From Candidatus Poribacteria bacterium (GTDB lineage Bacteria; Poribacteria; WGA-4E; WGA-3G), in assembly GCA_022828145.1 (NCBI GenBank), contig JAJEJA010000027.1:1-37219 (forward strand): DNA of 37,219 nucleotides. The letters are read 5' to 3'. Positions 24,887 through 34,217 of the stretch are shown here, piece by piece (position 1 is the first letter of the stretch; each line of letters starts with the position of its first letter). The notes beneath the pieces are model-generated. The model worked only from the letters and a program-made list of their open reading frames with translations, was not told the origin of the DNA and made no database searches. A program made the translations under genes and the position numbers.

Positions 24887-25906
24887 ATGCAAACACCACA
24901 ACACATTGATCAAATGGATGCCGATGATGTAGCAGCAATTGACGAATTAGGTGATGTCTATGACCAATTAAAAACTGCACTTGCAAAGATTATTATCGGT
25001 CAAGAACAAGTGATTGAACACTTATCAATTTGCCTTTTCTCACAAGGACACGCATTGTTGATGGGTGTTCCGGGTTTAGCAAAAACACTCTTGGTAAGAA
25101 AATTTGCAGAAACCATGGCACTGAATTTCAGCCGAATTCAATTTACACCTGACCTGATGCCGATGGACATCACTGGCACGGACATCCTTCAAGAAATACC
25201 AGGGGGTAAACGTGAGTTTGAGTTCGTAAGAGGTCCCCTATTTGCCAACCTAATCCTCGCTGACGAGATAAACCGCGCACCTTCAAAAACACAAGCTGCA
25301 ATGCTTGAGGCAATGCAGGAACATAAGATCACTGTCATCGGAAGAACTTACCAGTTAGACCCACCATTCTTCGTATTAGCAACACAGAACCCTATCGAAC
25401 AGGAAGGAACATACCCGTTACCAGAAGCGCAATTAGACCGGTTTATGTTCAGAATTGAAGTGGATTATCCCAACCGTTCAGAAGAAATTGAAATTGCACG
25501 CACAACCACAGGGATGTCGCTTCCGACATTGGACCACGTGTTGACAGGTGAACGGGTCATAGCGTTTCAAAATCTTGTTCGCCGCGTACCAGTACCCGAA
25601 CACATCTATGAATTTGCCGTTGATTTAGTCCGAAGTACACGTCCAAAGGATGAATCAACACCTGAGTGGTTGAAACCTCTCGTCGCCTGGGGAGCTGGTC
25701 CACGTGCTGTGCAATACCTAATACTGGGTGCTAAAGCACGGGCTGCACTCAGTGGTAGTTATATGGCCCGTCTTGAAGATTTGGTTGCTGTCGCGAGCCC
25801 GGTATTGGCACACCGTGTCATTACCTCCTTCGCCGCTGAATCCGAAAACATCACCAGTCAAGACATCGTAGAACGACTCGTCGAAGAATTATCAGAGCAA
25901 GGGTAA
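24887..25906 (+). CDS. MoxR-family AAA+ ATPase
   Basis: Protein of 339 aa. Walker A is GVPGLAKT (60-67) and Walker B is LILADEINRAP (from about 122), followed by the sensor-type ATQNP and QEGTYPLPEAQLDRF stretches typical of MoxR. MoxR ATPases act as chaperones that load metals or remodel VWA-domain partners, here probably the DUF58 and BatA-like proteins encoded next. AAAGGA lies six bases before the ATG. The DUF58 gene starts three bases after this stop. Confidence 0.95.
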   Translation: MQTPQHIDQMDADDVAAIDELGDVYDQLKTALAKIIIGQEQVIEHLSICLFSQGHALLMGVPGLAKTLLVRKFAETMALNFSRIQFTPDLMPMDITGTDILQEIPGGKREFEFVRGPLFANLILADEINRAPSKTQAAMLEAMQEHKITVIGRTYQLDPPFFVLATQNPIEQEGTYPLPEAQLDRFMFRIEVDYPNRSEEIEIARTTTGMSLPTLDHVLTGERVIAFQNLVRRVPVPEHIYEFAVDLVRSTRPKDESTPEWLKPLVAWGAGPRAVQYLILGAKARAALSGSYMARLEDLVAVASPVLAHRVITSFAAESENITSQDIVERLVEELSEQG

Positions 25907-25909
25907 ACT

Positions 25910-26812
25910 ATGGCACTGCAACTCAAACGTGATTACCTGAATCAGAAGGTATTGGAACGGCTTTCAACCCTTGAACTACATGCACGTTTACCTATGATAG
26001 GCAGCGTATCCGGGAAACATCGCAGCCCAATACGCGGCTCAAGCCTTGAATTCGCTGAGTATAGGAAGTATGTTCCAGGAGATGACACGCGCCGTCTCGA
26101 TTGGCGGGCTTATGCACGGAATGACCGATACTATATTAAGGAATTTGAGGCGGATACAAATCTCAGACTGTGCCTAATCGTCGACACCAGCGGATCCATG
26201 GGGTTTGCTCAAAACGGAATGAGTAAACTCGACTATGCACGAAGAATCGGCGGAACATTAGCCTATATCGCAGCACTACAAGGGGATGCTGTCGGCTTAT
26301 ACTGCTCCGGAACAGAATTCCACAGAGAAATACCACCAAAGCGCAGCGCAACACATCTCAGTACTGTACTTGATGAACTCGGTACAGTAGAACCCTCCGG
26401 TGAAACAGGTTTAGCAGAATCACTACACGAGATCGCTGAACGAGTACCACAACGCGCAATGGTTGTCATCATATCTGATCTCTTCATTGATCCTGAAGTT
26501 GTCCGGAACTGTTTTGAGCACCTTCGATTTCGTAAACACGACGTAGCAGTGTTTCATCTTATAGAGCAAAACGAACTGGATTTTGAATTTGACCGTCCAA
26601 TGCGATTTGTGGATATGGAAGGCGGAGAACCTGTTTTAGCAGACCCCACTATCATCGGCGTTCAGTACCGACGGGCACTTGAAGACTATCTTGAAAGTAT
26701 GAACGAAGTCATCCGTAGCACCGAAATTGATTACCATCGTGTATGTATCCATGAAGATTTCGGTGATGTACTAGCAAAGTTCCTATTAGGTCGCACACCC
26801 AAAAAAGTATAA
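25910..26812 (+). CDS. DUF58 / VWA-domain protein
   Basis: Protein of 300 aa, cytoplasmic. The DUF58 signature YVPGDDTRRLDWRAYARND is at 54-72. The VWA metal site DTSGSMG begins at Asp92. These proteins are the standard partners of MoxR ATPases; the VWA fold with its MIDAS metal mediates protein contacts. It starts three bases after moxR. Confidence 0.94.
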   Translation: MALQLKRDYLNQKVLERLSTLELHARLPMIGSVSGKHRSPIRGSSLEFAEYRKYVPGDDTRRLDWRAYARNDRYYIKEFEADTNLRLCLIVDTSGSMGFAQNGMSKLDYARRIGGTLAYIAALQGDAVGLYCSGTEFHREIPPKRSATHLSTVLDELGTVEPSGETGLAESLHEIAERVPQRAMVVIISDLFIDPEVVRNCFEHLRFRKHDVAVFHLIEQNELDFEFDRPMRFVDMEGGEPVLADPTIIGVQYRRALEDYLESMNEVIRSTEIDYHRVCIHEDFGDVLAKFLLGRTPKKV

Positions 26813-26903
26813 TCAGCAAACAGTGTTAGTATTCAGCTATTAAAATTAAGAATTTTATAGGAAATGCGTAAATCCTGAACAATTTACAATAAGGAGAAAA
26901 TTG

Positions 26904-28232
26904 ATGAAAAAGTACACACTTTCGTTTATTGGACTTTTCTTGTTTGTTGTGATTATTATTTCATGCACAACAACAACAGCCCATCAACCCAGTGATTATG
27001 AGATATTAAGCTCTTTTGAAAATGCTCTCATAAATGTCGTAGAAAAAAGTATGCCTGCTATCGTTAGCATATCAACTCAAAAAACGCATATCAAAGAGGG
27101 AAAACCTATAACGCGTCCATCAGGTGCATCAGGTTTTCTCTTTCGTGAAGATGGATATATCTTAACAAATGAACATGTAGTGGAAGACGCAAGTAACATT
27201 AAGGTGAGACTCCATAACGGCACCTCTTATGATGCAAAAATAATCGGGGCCGATAAAAATACAGATGTTGCCGTCATAAAAATTGAGACACATGACGCAT
27301 GTCCTGTACTTACAATGGCAGACCCAAGGAACATTCGCGTCGGACAACTCGCTATCGCTATCGGTGACCCACTACAATACCGATACACGGTAACATCCGG
27401 AATCGTCAGTGGAAAAAGCCGTTGTTTCCATCCGCATGAAGACAAAGACCTATTTCAATACCATCGTAATTACATCCAAACAGATGCATGGATACATCCA
27501 GGAAGCAGTGGTGGACCATTACTAAATATCCACGGTGAAGTCATCGGTATCAATACACTTAAACAGGGTGAAGGATCAACTTTTGCTGTTAACTGTGAAC
27601 TTGCTGAAACAATAGGACAGAAACTGATCGCGCACGGCAGCATCATCCGGGGATATATTGATGCTGATATAAGAAACGATTCAGAAGGTCTCAGCGTTAG
27701 GAGCGTCAAACTAAACTCAGTCGCATACAATAGCGGATTAAGACGAAATGACATCATTCTTCAATACGATGGTGAAAAAGTGCCAGACATTTCTGAATTT
27801 GAGAAGATCATCATGGAATATCCCATCGGTAAAACATGTGTCTTAAGAGTCCTACGTGCTTCAAAAGAAAAAATACTCAATATCCCTATTGAAGAGATGC
27901 CTCTTAAGTTAGTAGGACGGACCATAGATACCGAGTCTGCTTCTTGGAAAAAACTGGGATTAGCACTGCGCAAATTGGAAAATGGCAGCCATCTAAGGTA
28001 TGATTACCTAACCGATCAAGACCGCGGTCTGATCGTGGAAAAAGTTAAATGGCACTCCTCCGGATTTAAAGCAAAAATCCTGAAAGGGATGCTTATCGTT
28101 GCTATTGACGGTCAAGATGTCGGTGATGTTAAATCACTTGAGACTATTCTGCACCAGAAACAGGATGGATCACAGGTTATCCTTGATGTTAAAGGGATAA
28201 ATGGCTCAGAAAAAATCACAGTGAAACTATAA
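26904..28232 (+). CDS. HtrA/DegP-like serine protease with two PDZ domains, lipoprotein
   Basis: Protein of 442 aa. The signal ends IIISC (Cys21), so it is probably lipid-anchored. The trypsin-like domain has a complete triad: His91 (TNEHVV), Asp121 (NTDVAVI) and Ser202 (GSSGGPL, where GNSGGPL is usual). Two PDZ-like domains follow: one from about RGYIDADIRN to VLRVLRAS, the other from about RGLIVEKVKW to the C-terminus. HtrA proteases degrade or refold damaged envelope proteins. The ATG at 26904 has AAGGAG seven bases upstream. It sits between DUF58 (91 bp upstream) and the BatA-like gene (11 bp downstream), an unusual place. Confidence 0.93.
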   Translation: MKKYTLSFIGLFLFVVIIISCTTTTAHQPSDYEILSSFENALINVVEKSMPAIVSISTQKTHIKEGKPITRPSGASGFLFREDGYILTNEHVVEDASNIKVRLHNGTSYDAKIIGADKNTDVAVIKIETHDACPVLTMADPRNIRVGQLAIAIGDPLQYRYTVTSGIVSGKSRCFHPHEDKDLFQYHRNYIQTDAWIHPGSSGGPLLNIHGEVIGINTLKQGEGSTFAVNCELAETIGQKLIAHGSIIRGYIDADIRNDSEGLSVRSVKLNSVAYNSGLRRNDIILQYDGEKVPDISEFEKIIMEYPIGKTCVLRVLRASKEKILNIPIEEMPLKLVGRTIDTESASWKKLGLALRKLENGSHLRYDYLTDQDRGLIVEKVKWHSSGFKAKILKGMLIVAIDGQDVGDVKSLETILHQKQDGSQVILDVKGINGSEKITVKL

Positions 28233-28243
28233 GTGTATAGACT

Positions 28244-30226
28244 ATGAATTTCCTTCAACCCCTGACCCTAATAGCACTTCCATTAGTCCTACTGCCGGTT
28301 ATTATTCACTTAATCAATCAGCAGCGACACCGCACCGTTCCTTGGGCTGCGATGATGTTCCTAATGACAGCAAAACGCATGAGCAAAGGGATGGCACGCA
28401 TACGTCATATTCTGATATTGCTGATGCGAGTTCTCGCTATCGCCGCATTGATTTTTGCAATCAGCCGACCACTTTCTGGCGGTTGGTTAGGGAGTATCGG
28501 GTTTGCAAAACCGGATGTTACAATGATATTACTCGACCGATCCGCCAGTATGGAAGCACAAGATTTGCAAGCCGGTGAATCGAAAAGGTCTACCGCACTC
28601 AAAAGGTTAGCACATCTATTAGAACAGGGAGATTACGGAACACACCTGATCTTAATTGATAGTGCCACTGGACGTATGCAGAAAGTAGATTCACCCAAGG
28701 CATTATTAAGCTTACCGATGACTGAGGCAAGTGCTACCAGTGCAAATATTCCCAGTATGCTCGAAACTACTCTAACATATCTAAAAGCGAACAATACGGG
28801 ACGCGCGGATATATGGATCTGCTCTGACCTGCGTGAAAACGATTGGGCAGTTGACAGCGGACGATGGGAAGCCATAACCGAAGAATTTGCCCAATTAGAA
28901 GGCGTAAATCATTTCCTGCTGGCATATTCAGAAACAGCATCAAGCAACTTATCTGTAAGAGTAGAAAATGTGCAACGGTGGCAGCAAGGGAACAACGCAG
29001 AACTACTACTTGATGTGATTGTCCGTTCCGAAGGTAATAACACTGCAATTCAAAGAGTACCAATTGCGTTCGAAGTTAATAAGGTCAGTTCCGTCGTTGA
29101 AGTTGAACTTGATGTGCTGGGGGCTTCTATTCAAGGACACCGCATTCCCATTGATGGAACACTCACTTCAGGATGGGGATCAGTCGGTTTACCCGGCGAC
29201 GCGAATCCTTTGGATAACAGATTCTTCTTCGTATTTTCCGAACCACCGATACGCCAATCGGTCATCGTAAGTGATGATGCAAAGATCGGTGAAGCATTTC
29301 GTCGGGCACTTGCTATTCCAACAGATAATCGTCTTCAACATCAAACAGATGTGATTTCTGTCAACAAAGCAGGAGAAATTGATTGGGAAAATACAGGACT
29401 CTTGATCTGGCAAGCAGCTTTACCGACAGGAGTGGTTGCTGAACAGATACAAAACTTTGTCAATAGTGGACGAGTCGTAATCTTCTTCCCACCTAATCAG
29501 CACGCAGGGGGACGCTTCTTTGACTCACAATGGAACGACTGGCAAACCGCTGAGGAACAACCCTACAAAATCTCATGGTGGCGTGGGGATGCAGACCTCT
29601 TGGCACATGTTGAAAGTGGTAATGCTTTGCCATTGAACGATCTACGGTTTTTCAAGTATCGCGCATTTGAAAGCACGGGAACCACCTTAGCAAGATTCGA
29701 TGACGATGCACCGTTGTTATCTCGCGTAAATTCTGACCGGGGGGCCGTTTATTTCTGTAGCACTTTACCTACAGCACAGTATTCTTCGCTTGAACGGGAC
29801 GGCGTAGTCTTTTATGTCGCATTGCAAAGGGCTTTAGCGGAAGGCACTTATGTTCTCATGGATGCATCCCAACGTATTGCAGCCCCAGATTCACTCGCTG
29901 ATCGTGAACAGTGGAAGACAGTTGCACCTGAAGAAAACGCATCCTCTCTTTCTGAACGCGGATTGCATGCTGGTGTCTATCAAGATGAAACGTATTGGGC
30001 AGCTGTGAACCGCAGTACTATTGAAGATACTGCTAAAGCAGCACTTGTTGAGACAGTGGACGCATTATTTGAAGGGTTGTCGTATCGGAGAATTGATGTT
30101 GAAGTAGGCGATACATCAGCATTAGCCAACGAACTCTGGCGAATTTTTCTTATCGGAATGATTATTGCACTTATCGTGGAAGCCGTGCTAAGTTTACCCG
30201 GTAAGAAGGTTGAAAGTAGTTCTTAG
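28244..30226 (+). CDS. BatA-like membrane protein with VWA domain
   Basis: Protein of 660 aa. The N-terminal BatA domain has two membrane helices (about 5-25 and 56-76); the VWA domain has the metal motif DRSASM (Asp98) after VTMILL. A long extracytoplasmic part includes a segment like glutamine-amidotransferase folds (LLIWQAALPTGVVAEQIQNF, then VVIFFPPNQHAGG). A C-terminal helix (IFLIGMIIALIVEAVL) closes the protein. Such proteins follow MoxR and DUF58 in many bacteria and are thought to be their membrane partner. It begins 11 bases after the HtrA-like gene. Confidence 0.9.
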   Translation: MNFLQPLTLIALPLVLLPVIIHLINQQRHRTVPWAAMMFLMTAKRMSKGMARIRHILILLMRVLAIAALIFAISRPLSGGWLGSIGFAKPDVTMILLDRSASMEAQDLQAGESKRSTALKRLAHLLEQGDYGTHLILIDSATGRMQKVDSPKALLSLPMTEASATSANIPSMLETTLTYLKANNTGRADIWICSDLRENDWAVDSGRWEAITEEFAQLEGVNHFLLAYSETASSNLSVRVENVQRWQQGNNAELLLDVIVRSEGNNTAIQRVPIAFEVNKVSSVVEVELDVLGASIQGHRIPIDGTLTSGWGSVGLPGDANPLDNRFFFVFSEPPIRQSVIVSDDAKIGEAFRRALAIPTDNRLQHQTDVISVNKAGEIDWENTGLLIWQAALPTGVVAEQIQNFVNSGRVVIFFPPNQHAGGRFFDSQWNDWQTAEEQPYKISWWRGDADLLAHVESGNALPLNDLRFFKYRAFESTGTTLARFDDDAPLLSRVNSDRGAVYFCSTLPTAQYSSLERDGVVFYVALQRALAEGTYVLMDASQRIAAPDSLADREQWKTVAPEENASSLSERGLHAGVYQDETYWAAVNRSTIEDTAKAALVETVDALFEGLSYRRIDVEVGDTSALANELWRIFLIGMIIALIVEAVLSLPGKKVESSS

Positions 30227-30291
30227 CGATGAGATCCACAGCGCGCTGCTACTTTTCCCATAGCTGATGAATAGATGTGGTATTGTGAATC

Positions 30292-31203
30292 ATGAACGAC
30301 ACAGAAACCTTCAAAATCCTTACATTAGATGGCGGTGGCACACGCGGAATCTATTCTGCTCAACTTCTCGCTTTAGTTGAACAGAAATTAGACGCACCTA
30401 TTAAGGAGAGTTTCGACCTTATTGCAGGAACAAGCACAGGTGCGATCATTGCAGGTGCAATTGCCTCCGACATTTCTATGGATGAGATTGTCTCCCTGTT
30501 TGAAACCGAGTCACAAGATATATTCAAAAAGAAATGGTATCGTAATTTGCTTTTCTCAAGCAAGTATTCAGAGGATGTATTCGCACAAGTCATCGCTAAA
30601 CACATTCCTGCAAAACCACTGTCGGATATATCAACACCCCTGATAATATCAAGCTCAGAAATAACAACAAGTGAACGATATCTTTTTAGATCAAATTACG
30701 CAGAAACAGTGTGTGATAGTGAATATTCCGACGGTGATGTGTGTATACGAGATGCAGTCGTGGCATCATGCTCTGCCCCAACTTTTTTCGCTCCCAAGAG
30801 CATAAACAATCTGCTCTTTGCTGATGGGGGATTATGGGCAAATAATCCATCAATCGCAGCATATACGGAAGCGTTAACAGTATTCGGTAAAGATGCCAGT
30901 CAAGTTAAGATACTCTCGGTTGGCACAGGACACGCACCTAATATGTACCGAAAGAAACGGAGGTGGGGTTTTCTTTTGGGTTGGGGTGGTCCAAAATTAG
31001 TTTCTTTTGTGATGATGTTACAAGCGCAAGCATCGGCAAAGATGGTTAAACAGTTGCTCAAAGATAATTATATGCGTATCTGTCCATCAATCGACTTTTG
31101 GGATATTGATTCTGCTAAACCTCTCAAAAAGCTCAAATCTATGGCTGAACGCGATTTTGATAGCCTTTCTGCAGAAATAAAGGTATTCCTGAACATACTA
31201 TAG
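30292..31203 (+). CDS. Patatin-like phospholipase
   Basis: Protein of 303 aa, no signal peptide. It shows the oxyanion motif DGGGTRG (13-19), the nucleophile elbow GTSTG (Ser48) and the dyad Asp in ADGG (Asp178), so it should be an active Ser-Asp lipid acyl hydrolase. Substrates are probably membrane phospholipids. Some bacterial patatins act as defence effectors (CapV), but no CD-NTase is adjacent. It lies 65 bp after the BatA-like gene on the same strand and faces a nucleotidyltransferase gene 16 bp away. No clear ribosome site is seen before the ATG. Confidence 0.92.
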   Translation: MNDTETFKILTLDGGGTRGIYSAQLLALVEQKLDAPIKESFDLIAGTSTGAIIAGAIASDISMDEIVSLFETESQDIFKKKWYRNLLFSSKYSEDVFAQVIAKHIPAKPLSDISTPLIISSSEITTSERYLFRSNYAETVCDSEYSDGDVCIRDAVVASCSAPTFFAPKSINNLLFADGGLWANNPSIAAYTEALTVFGKDASQVKILSVGTGHAPNMYRKKRRWGFLLGWGGPKLVSFVMMLQAQASAKMVKQLLKDNYMRICPSIDFWDIDSAKPLKKLKSMAERDFDSLSAEIKVFLNIL

Positions 31204-31219
31204 TCATCCAGGTTGCTGC

Positions 31220-32038
31220 CTATAGTGTGCTGAGAATAACATCTCTGAATATCTTCTCTAACGCCTCAACCCGTTGTTGTTTGTCATGAATAGTTTGATG
31301 TGGGAAATATTTCTCATACCCTTTTTCATAATTCTGAAGCATAGACTTTACAAATTCGTCGAGTGGCACTATCGGCAACCCAACACCGAGTTCATGTCCT
31401 TTCTGTTTCTTCTGCACCAACGCCATGATGTCAGGGTAAATAATATCAACCTCTTTTGAGAGTTCATGTGTATCTTCCAACAACTCTAAAAAGTTGACAG
31501 CCGGCAGTTTCCCAGTCTTCACTATATACTCTGCACAAATTAGAGAACGGACAGCATAGAGATATTTTTTGTGGCCGACTGACTCGCGATCTAAATAAAT
31601 CCGTTTATGATTTTTCGCCATTGCATAATAGTGATGACACAGTGCAATTGGATTAAATGAAGTCTCTGCCAATTCCTTTAGATTGTTTATCTCTGGTGAT
31701 GTTTCCACATAGCTGATCGGACTACGTAACCACTCAATCAGATTCCCATTAGATTTCTCAAAGAGTTTACACACCTTCCGAATATCCCAACCGACAATAT
31801 CCCAATCTTTGTCTGTGTTCTGGCGTTCAATGATATCCTTTTTCGTCTCCACGTTGTAGGTCAAGTAATAGCACATCGGTTTCCTGTAAATGAAACGGAT
31901 GTCGTAATCAGAGTTATTACTATGAAATCCCCACGCCCGACTTCCCATTTCAACAGCTAAGATAATATCTACGTTTAATGATCCCGCCAATTGTTCGAGA
32001 TGTTGTCTAATCTCTTTTTTTGTTTCTTTTGCTACCAT
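31220..32038 (-). CDS. RlaP-like nucleotidyltransferase
   Basis: Protein of 272 aa. The polymerase-beta-type motif is GSRAWGF followed by SDYDIRFIY, which matches the predicted nucleotidyltransferase family RlaP (PF10127). The catalytic Asp pair (DYD) is present. Family members are linked by context to RNA repair, but activity is not established for this one. Two ATGs (32041, 32038) follow GGAG at 32045-32048; 32038 gives the better spacing. The gene converges on the patatin and is followed upstream by an inverted repeat pair. Confidence 0.85.
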   Translation of the reverse strand: MVAKETKKEIRQHLEQLAGSLNVDIILAVEMGSRAWGFHSNNSDYDIRFIYRKPMCYYLTYNVETKKDIIERQNTDKDWDIVGWDIRKVCKLFEKSNGNLIEWLRSPISYVETSPEINNLKELAETSFNPIALCHHYYAMAKNHKRIYLDRESVGHKKYLYAVRSLICAEYIVKTGKLPAVNFLELLEDTHELSKEVDIIYPDIMALVQKKQKGHELGVGLPIVPLDEFVKSMLQNYEKGYEKYFPHQTIHDKQQRVEALEKIFRDVILSTL

Positions 32039-32130
32039 CATTAACTCCAATTCCCTTCGCTTGCATGGGGTTAGTGGACTTCTGTAAGATTTATTGATTT
32101 AGTTGTTCACAACTTGTCAATGCCAGAAAC

Positions 32131-32167
32131 CCTCTTCAGTCCCGTAGGGACGCTATGTTTATAGAAA
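32131..32167 (+). repeat. Dispersed palindromic repeat, full copy
   Basis: CCTCTTCA, core GTCCCGTAGGGAC, then GCTATGTTTATAGAAAA. One base differs from the other full copies (GCTATG for GATATG). Confidence 0.85.
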
Positions 32168-32217
32168 ACGTGTTCAACCGCGATCTATACACATTGTGTC
32201 CCTACGGGACTAAAGAG
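32132..32217 (-). terminator. Long inverted repeat formed by two repeat copies after the WD40 gene
   Basis: Twenty-base arms 32132-32151 and 32198-32217 match except at one position; on the minus strand that position is a G-U pair. The loop is 46 nt. It lies 21 bp after the WD40 stop, so it could end that transcript, but there is no U-tract. Confidence 0.4.
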
Positions 32218-32218
32218 A
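32197..32218 (-). repeat. Dispersed palindromic repeat, left half, inverted
   Basis: On the minus strand: TCTCTTTA then GTCCCGTAGGGACA. Only the left part is present, facing the full copy at 32131-32167. Confidence 0.8.
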
Positions 32219-32238
32219 GTCCCTCACCCTCAGAATTT

Positions 32239-34131
32239 CTACCTATTAAAATGCTTTTCAATGTCCCAAATCAATATAGTTCCGTCTTTACTTCCACTGA
32301 CGAGCGTTTTACCATCTGATGAATAGGCAAGACTATCAATCACATCTGTATGACCCTTCAACATTGTAATTGTGTTTTCTGTGTCAATGTCATAAAAGTA
32401 TATTGTATCATCGTTAGCGTAGACAAGCATGGATCCATCTGGAGAAAACGTGGTTGCTGCAACTGTCTCATACTCAAGGGTTAACAGAAGTTCACCAGTT
32501 TGTTGATGCCACAAACAGACTTTGCCATCCCAATTCCCACTCCAACAACACCCACTCACGAGGTATTTGCCATCAGGAGAAAACCGTACCGTCTGAACAT
32601 CTCCGTTGTGACCAACCAGTGTATGCAATAAGATTCCTGATTTTACTGCCCACAATCGAACTGTTCTGTCCTTACTTCCACTGGCAAGCACTTTACCATC
32701 AGGTGAAAAGGTGACAGCAGAGACACCATTTGCATGTCCTTCAAAAATATTCAATAGATCACCAGTAAGGATTTGTTCACCATTACGCATTTCCCACGTA
32801 CGTATACTGTTATCACTACTTGCACTGGCAAGCAAGCTATCATCTGGTGAAAAAACTACAGCAGAAACAGAACTTGTATGTCCCGAATAAGTACCGAGGA
32901 ACCTTCCATTTTGGGTATCCCATAACCTCACCTTATGAGAATCACCCCCACTTGCAAGGATTTTTCCATCCGATGAAAAGCAAACAGAATGAATAGTATC
33001 CTGTGGCGCGAAAATCGTGTTTAGAAGTTTTCCCGTGTCTAAATTCCAGAAGCAGATATCCGTACCATTCCCACTTGCCATTATATTTTCATTTGGTGAA
33101 CATACCACAGAAGAAATATGCGGCATCCTACTTGGAATAGCCTTTTGAAGTTTACCTGTTGAAACATCCCAAAATTGGACAGTGCCATTTTCCATTGCAC
33201 TCGCAAGGACACTCCCATCAGGTGAATATGATACTGATACTACCGAATCTTCATGCTCAACATTTTTTTGGACTATACCCGTGGTGGCATCCCAAAAACA
33301 CACCGCCCCTCCATCAAATCCACCTGCAAGTGTGCGTCCATCTGGAGAAAACGCCATAGCGTTACCAATATCCATCCAACCTTCTGTCTCACATGTTCTC
33401 AAAAGTTTAGCGGTAACGACATCCCACAGACGAATCTCTCCGTTGAAAGTTGCACTTGCAAGTGTGCTGCTGTCTGGAGAGAACGTAATAGATGCGATAT
33501 CTGCATCTTCTGTAATTGCTCGTAAAAGGTTGCCTGATTGTGCGTCCCAAAGAAGAATGGTATCATCTCCCTCTTCTGCACAACTGGCAAGAAGTTTCCC
33601 ATCTGGTGAGAATATTACTGAGGAAACATCCTCTGTATGTCTTCTTAATTCTTTAATCCGCCATCCTTGGTGAAAATCAAACAAGTGAATTGCATTATAA
33701 CAACCGATTGCTACAACCTTACCATCAGCACTAATATCTAACGCATCTGCATCACCTGGAAGTTCAAAGACAGTATCTTTGCGTTGTCCAGTGTTTGCCT
33801 CCCACAACCTTGCTGTATTATCATCACTCGCAGATGCAAACGTATTTCCATCTGGCGTGAACGCTATTGAATTGACAGGTCCTGTATGAGACGTTAGTAG
33901 ATCAATTGCTTCACCCGTTTGAACATCATAAACCCATATTCCGATGGTACTGCCAACTGCCAGTTTCGATCCATCAGGAAAAAACTCTATTGTCTTTATT
34001 CCACCTTTACCTATTCGTGCTATTACACCTTCAGGTAAACTCAATTGTGGGTCTAATTGAGCAGTGGAATTTGGTAGACCTACAAATGATATCAACGGTA
34101 AGATTATTGTAAAAAAGATTAGTCTTTTCAT
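32239..34131 (-). CDS. Secreted WD40 repeat protein
   Basis: Protein of 630 aa with a signal peptide (FFTIILPLISFVGLPNSTAQ). The rest is WD40 repeats of about 42 residues: 14 repeat ends can be counted (LWEANTG, LWDAQSG, LWDVVTA, FWDATTG and so on), most preceded by FSPDGK. Fourteen blades fit two seven-bladed propellers. Such propellers bind other proteins; no catalytic domain is present. Upstream on the same strand, 86 bp away, is a paralogue with the same N-terminal layout, IARIGKGGIKTIEFFPDG...STIGIWVYD. GGAG lies nine bases before the ATG. Confidence 0.94.
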   Translation of the reverse strand: MKRLIFFTIILPLISFVGLPNSTAQLDPQLSLPEGVIARIGKGGIKTIEFFPDGSKLAVGSTIGIWVYDVQTGEAIDLLTSHTGPVNSIAFTPDGNTFASASDDNTARLWEANTGQRKDTVFELPGDADALDISADGKVVAIGCYNAIHLFDFHQGWRIKELRRHTEDVSSVIFSPDGKLLASCAEEGDDTILLWDAQSGNLLRAITEDADIASITFSPDSSTLASATFNGEIRLWDVVTAKLLRTCETEGWMDIGNAMAFSPDGRTLAGGFDGGAVCFWDATTGIVQKNVEHEDSVVSVSYSPDGSVLASAMENGTVQFWDVSTGKLQKAIPSRMPHISSVVCSPNENIMASGNGTDICFWNLDTGKLLNTIFAPQDTIHSVCFSSDGKILASGGDSHKVRLWDTQNGRFLGTYSGHTSSVSAVVFSPDDSLLASASSDNSIRTWEMRNGEQILTGDLLNIFEGHANGVSAVTFSPDGKVLASGSKDRTVRLWAVKSGILLHTLVGHNGDVQTVRFSPDGKYLVSGCCWSGNWDGKVCLWHQQTGELLLTLEYETVAATTFSPDGSMLVYANDDTIYFYDIDTENTITMLKGHTDVIDSLAYSSDGKTLVSGSKDGTILIWDIEKHFNR

Positions 34132-34217
34132 TTAAGAATGCTCCATTTATCTGTTTTTCGGTGATTGTTGCTATATTTAAAACTGTGCCAGGAATTCTGA
34201 AATCTACTCTTTATTTT

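Noticed and set aside
30292..32038. A CBASS defence system (patatin plus nucleotidyltransferase)
   Set aside because: The genes are convergent, and the transferase motif fits RlaP rather than a CD-NTase.
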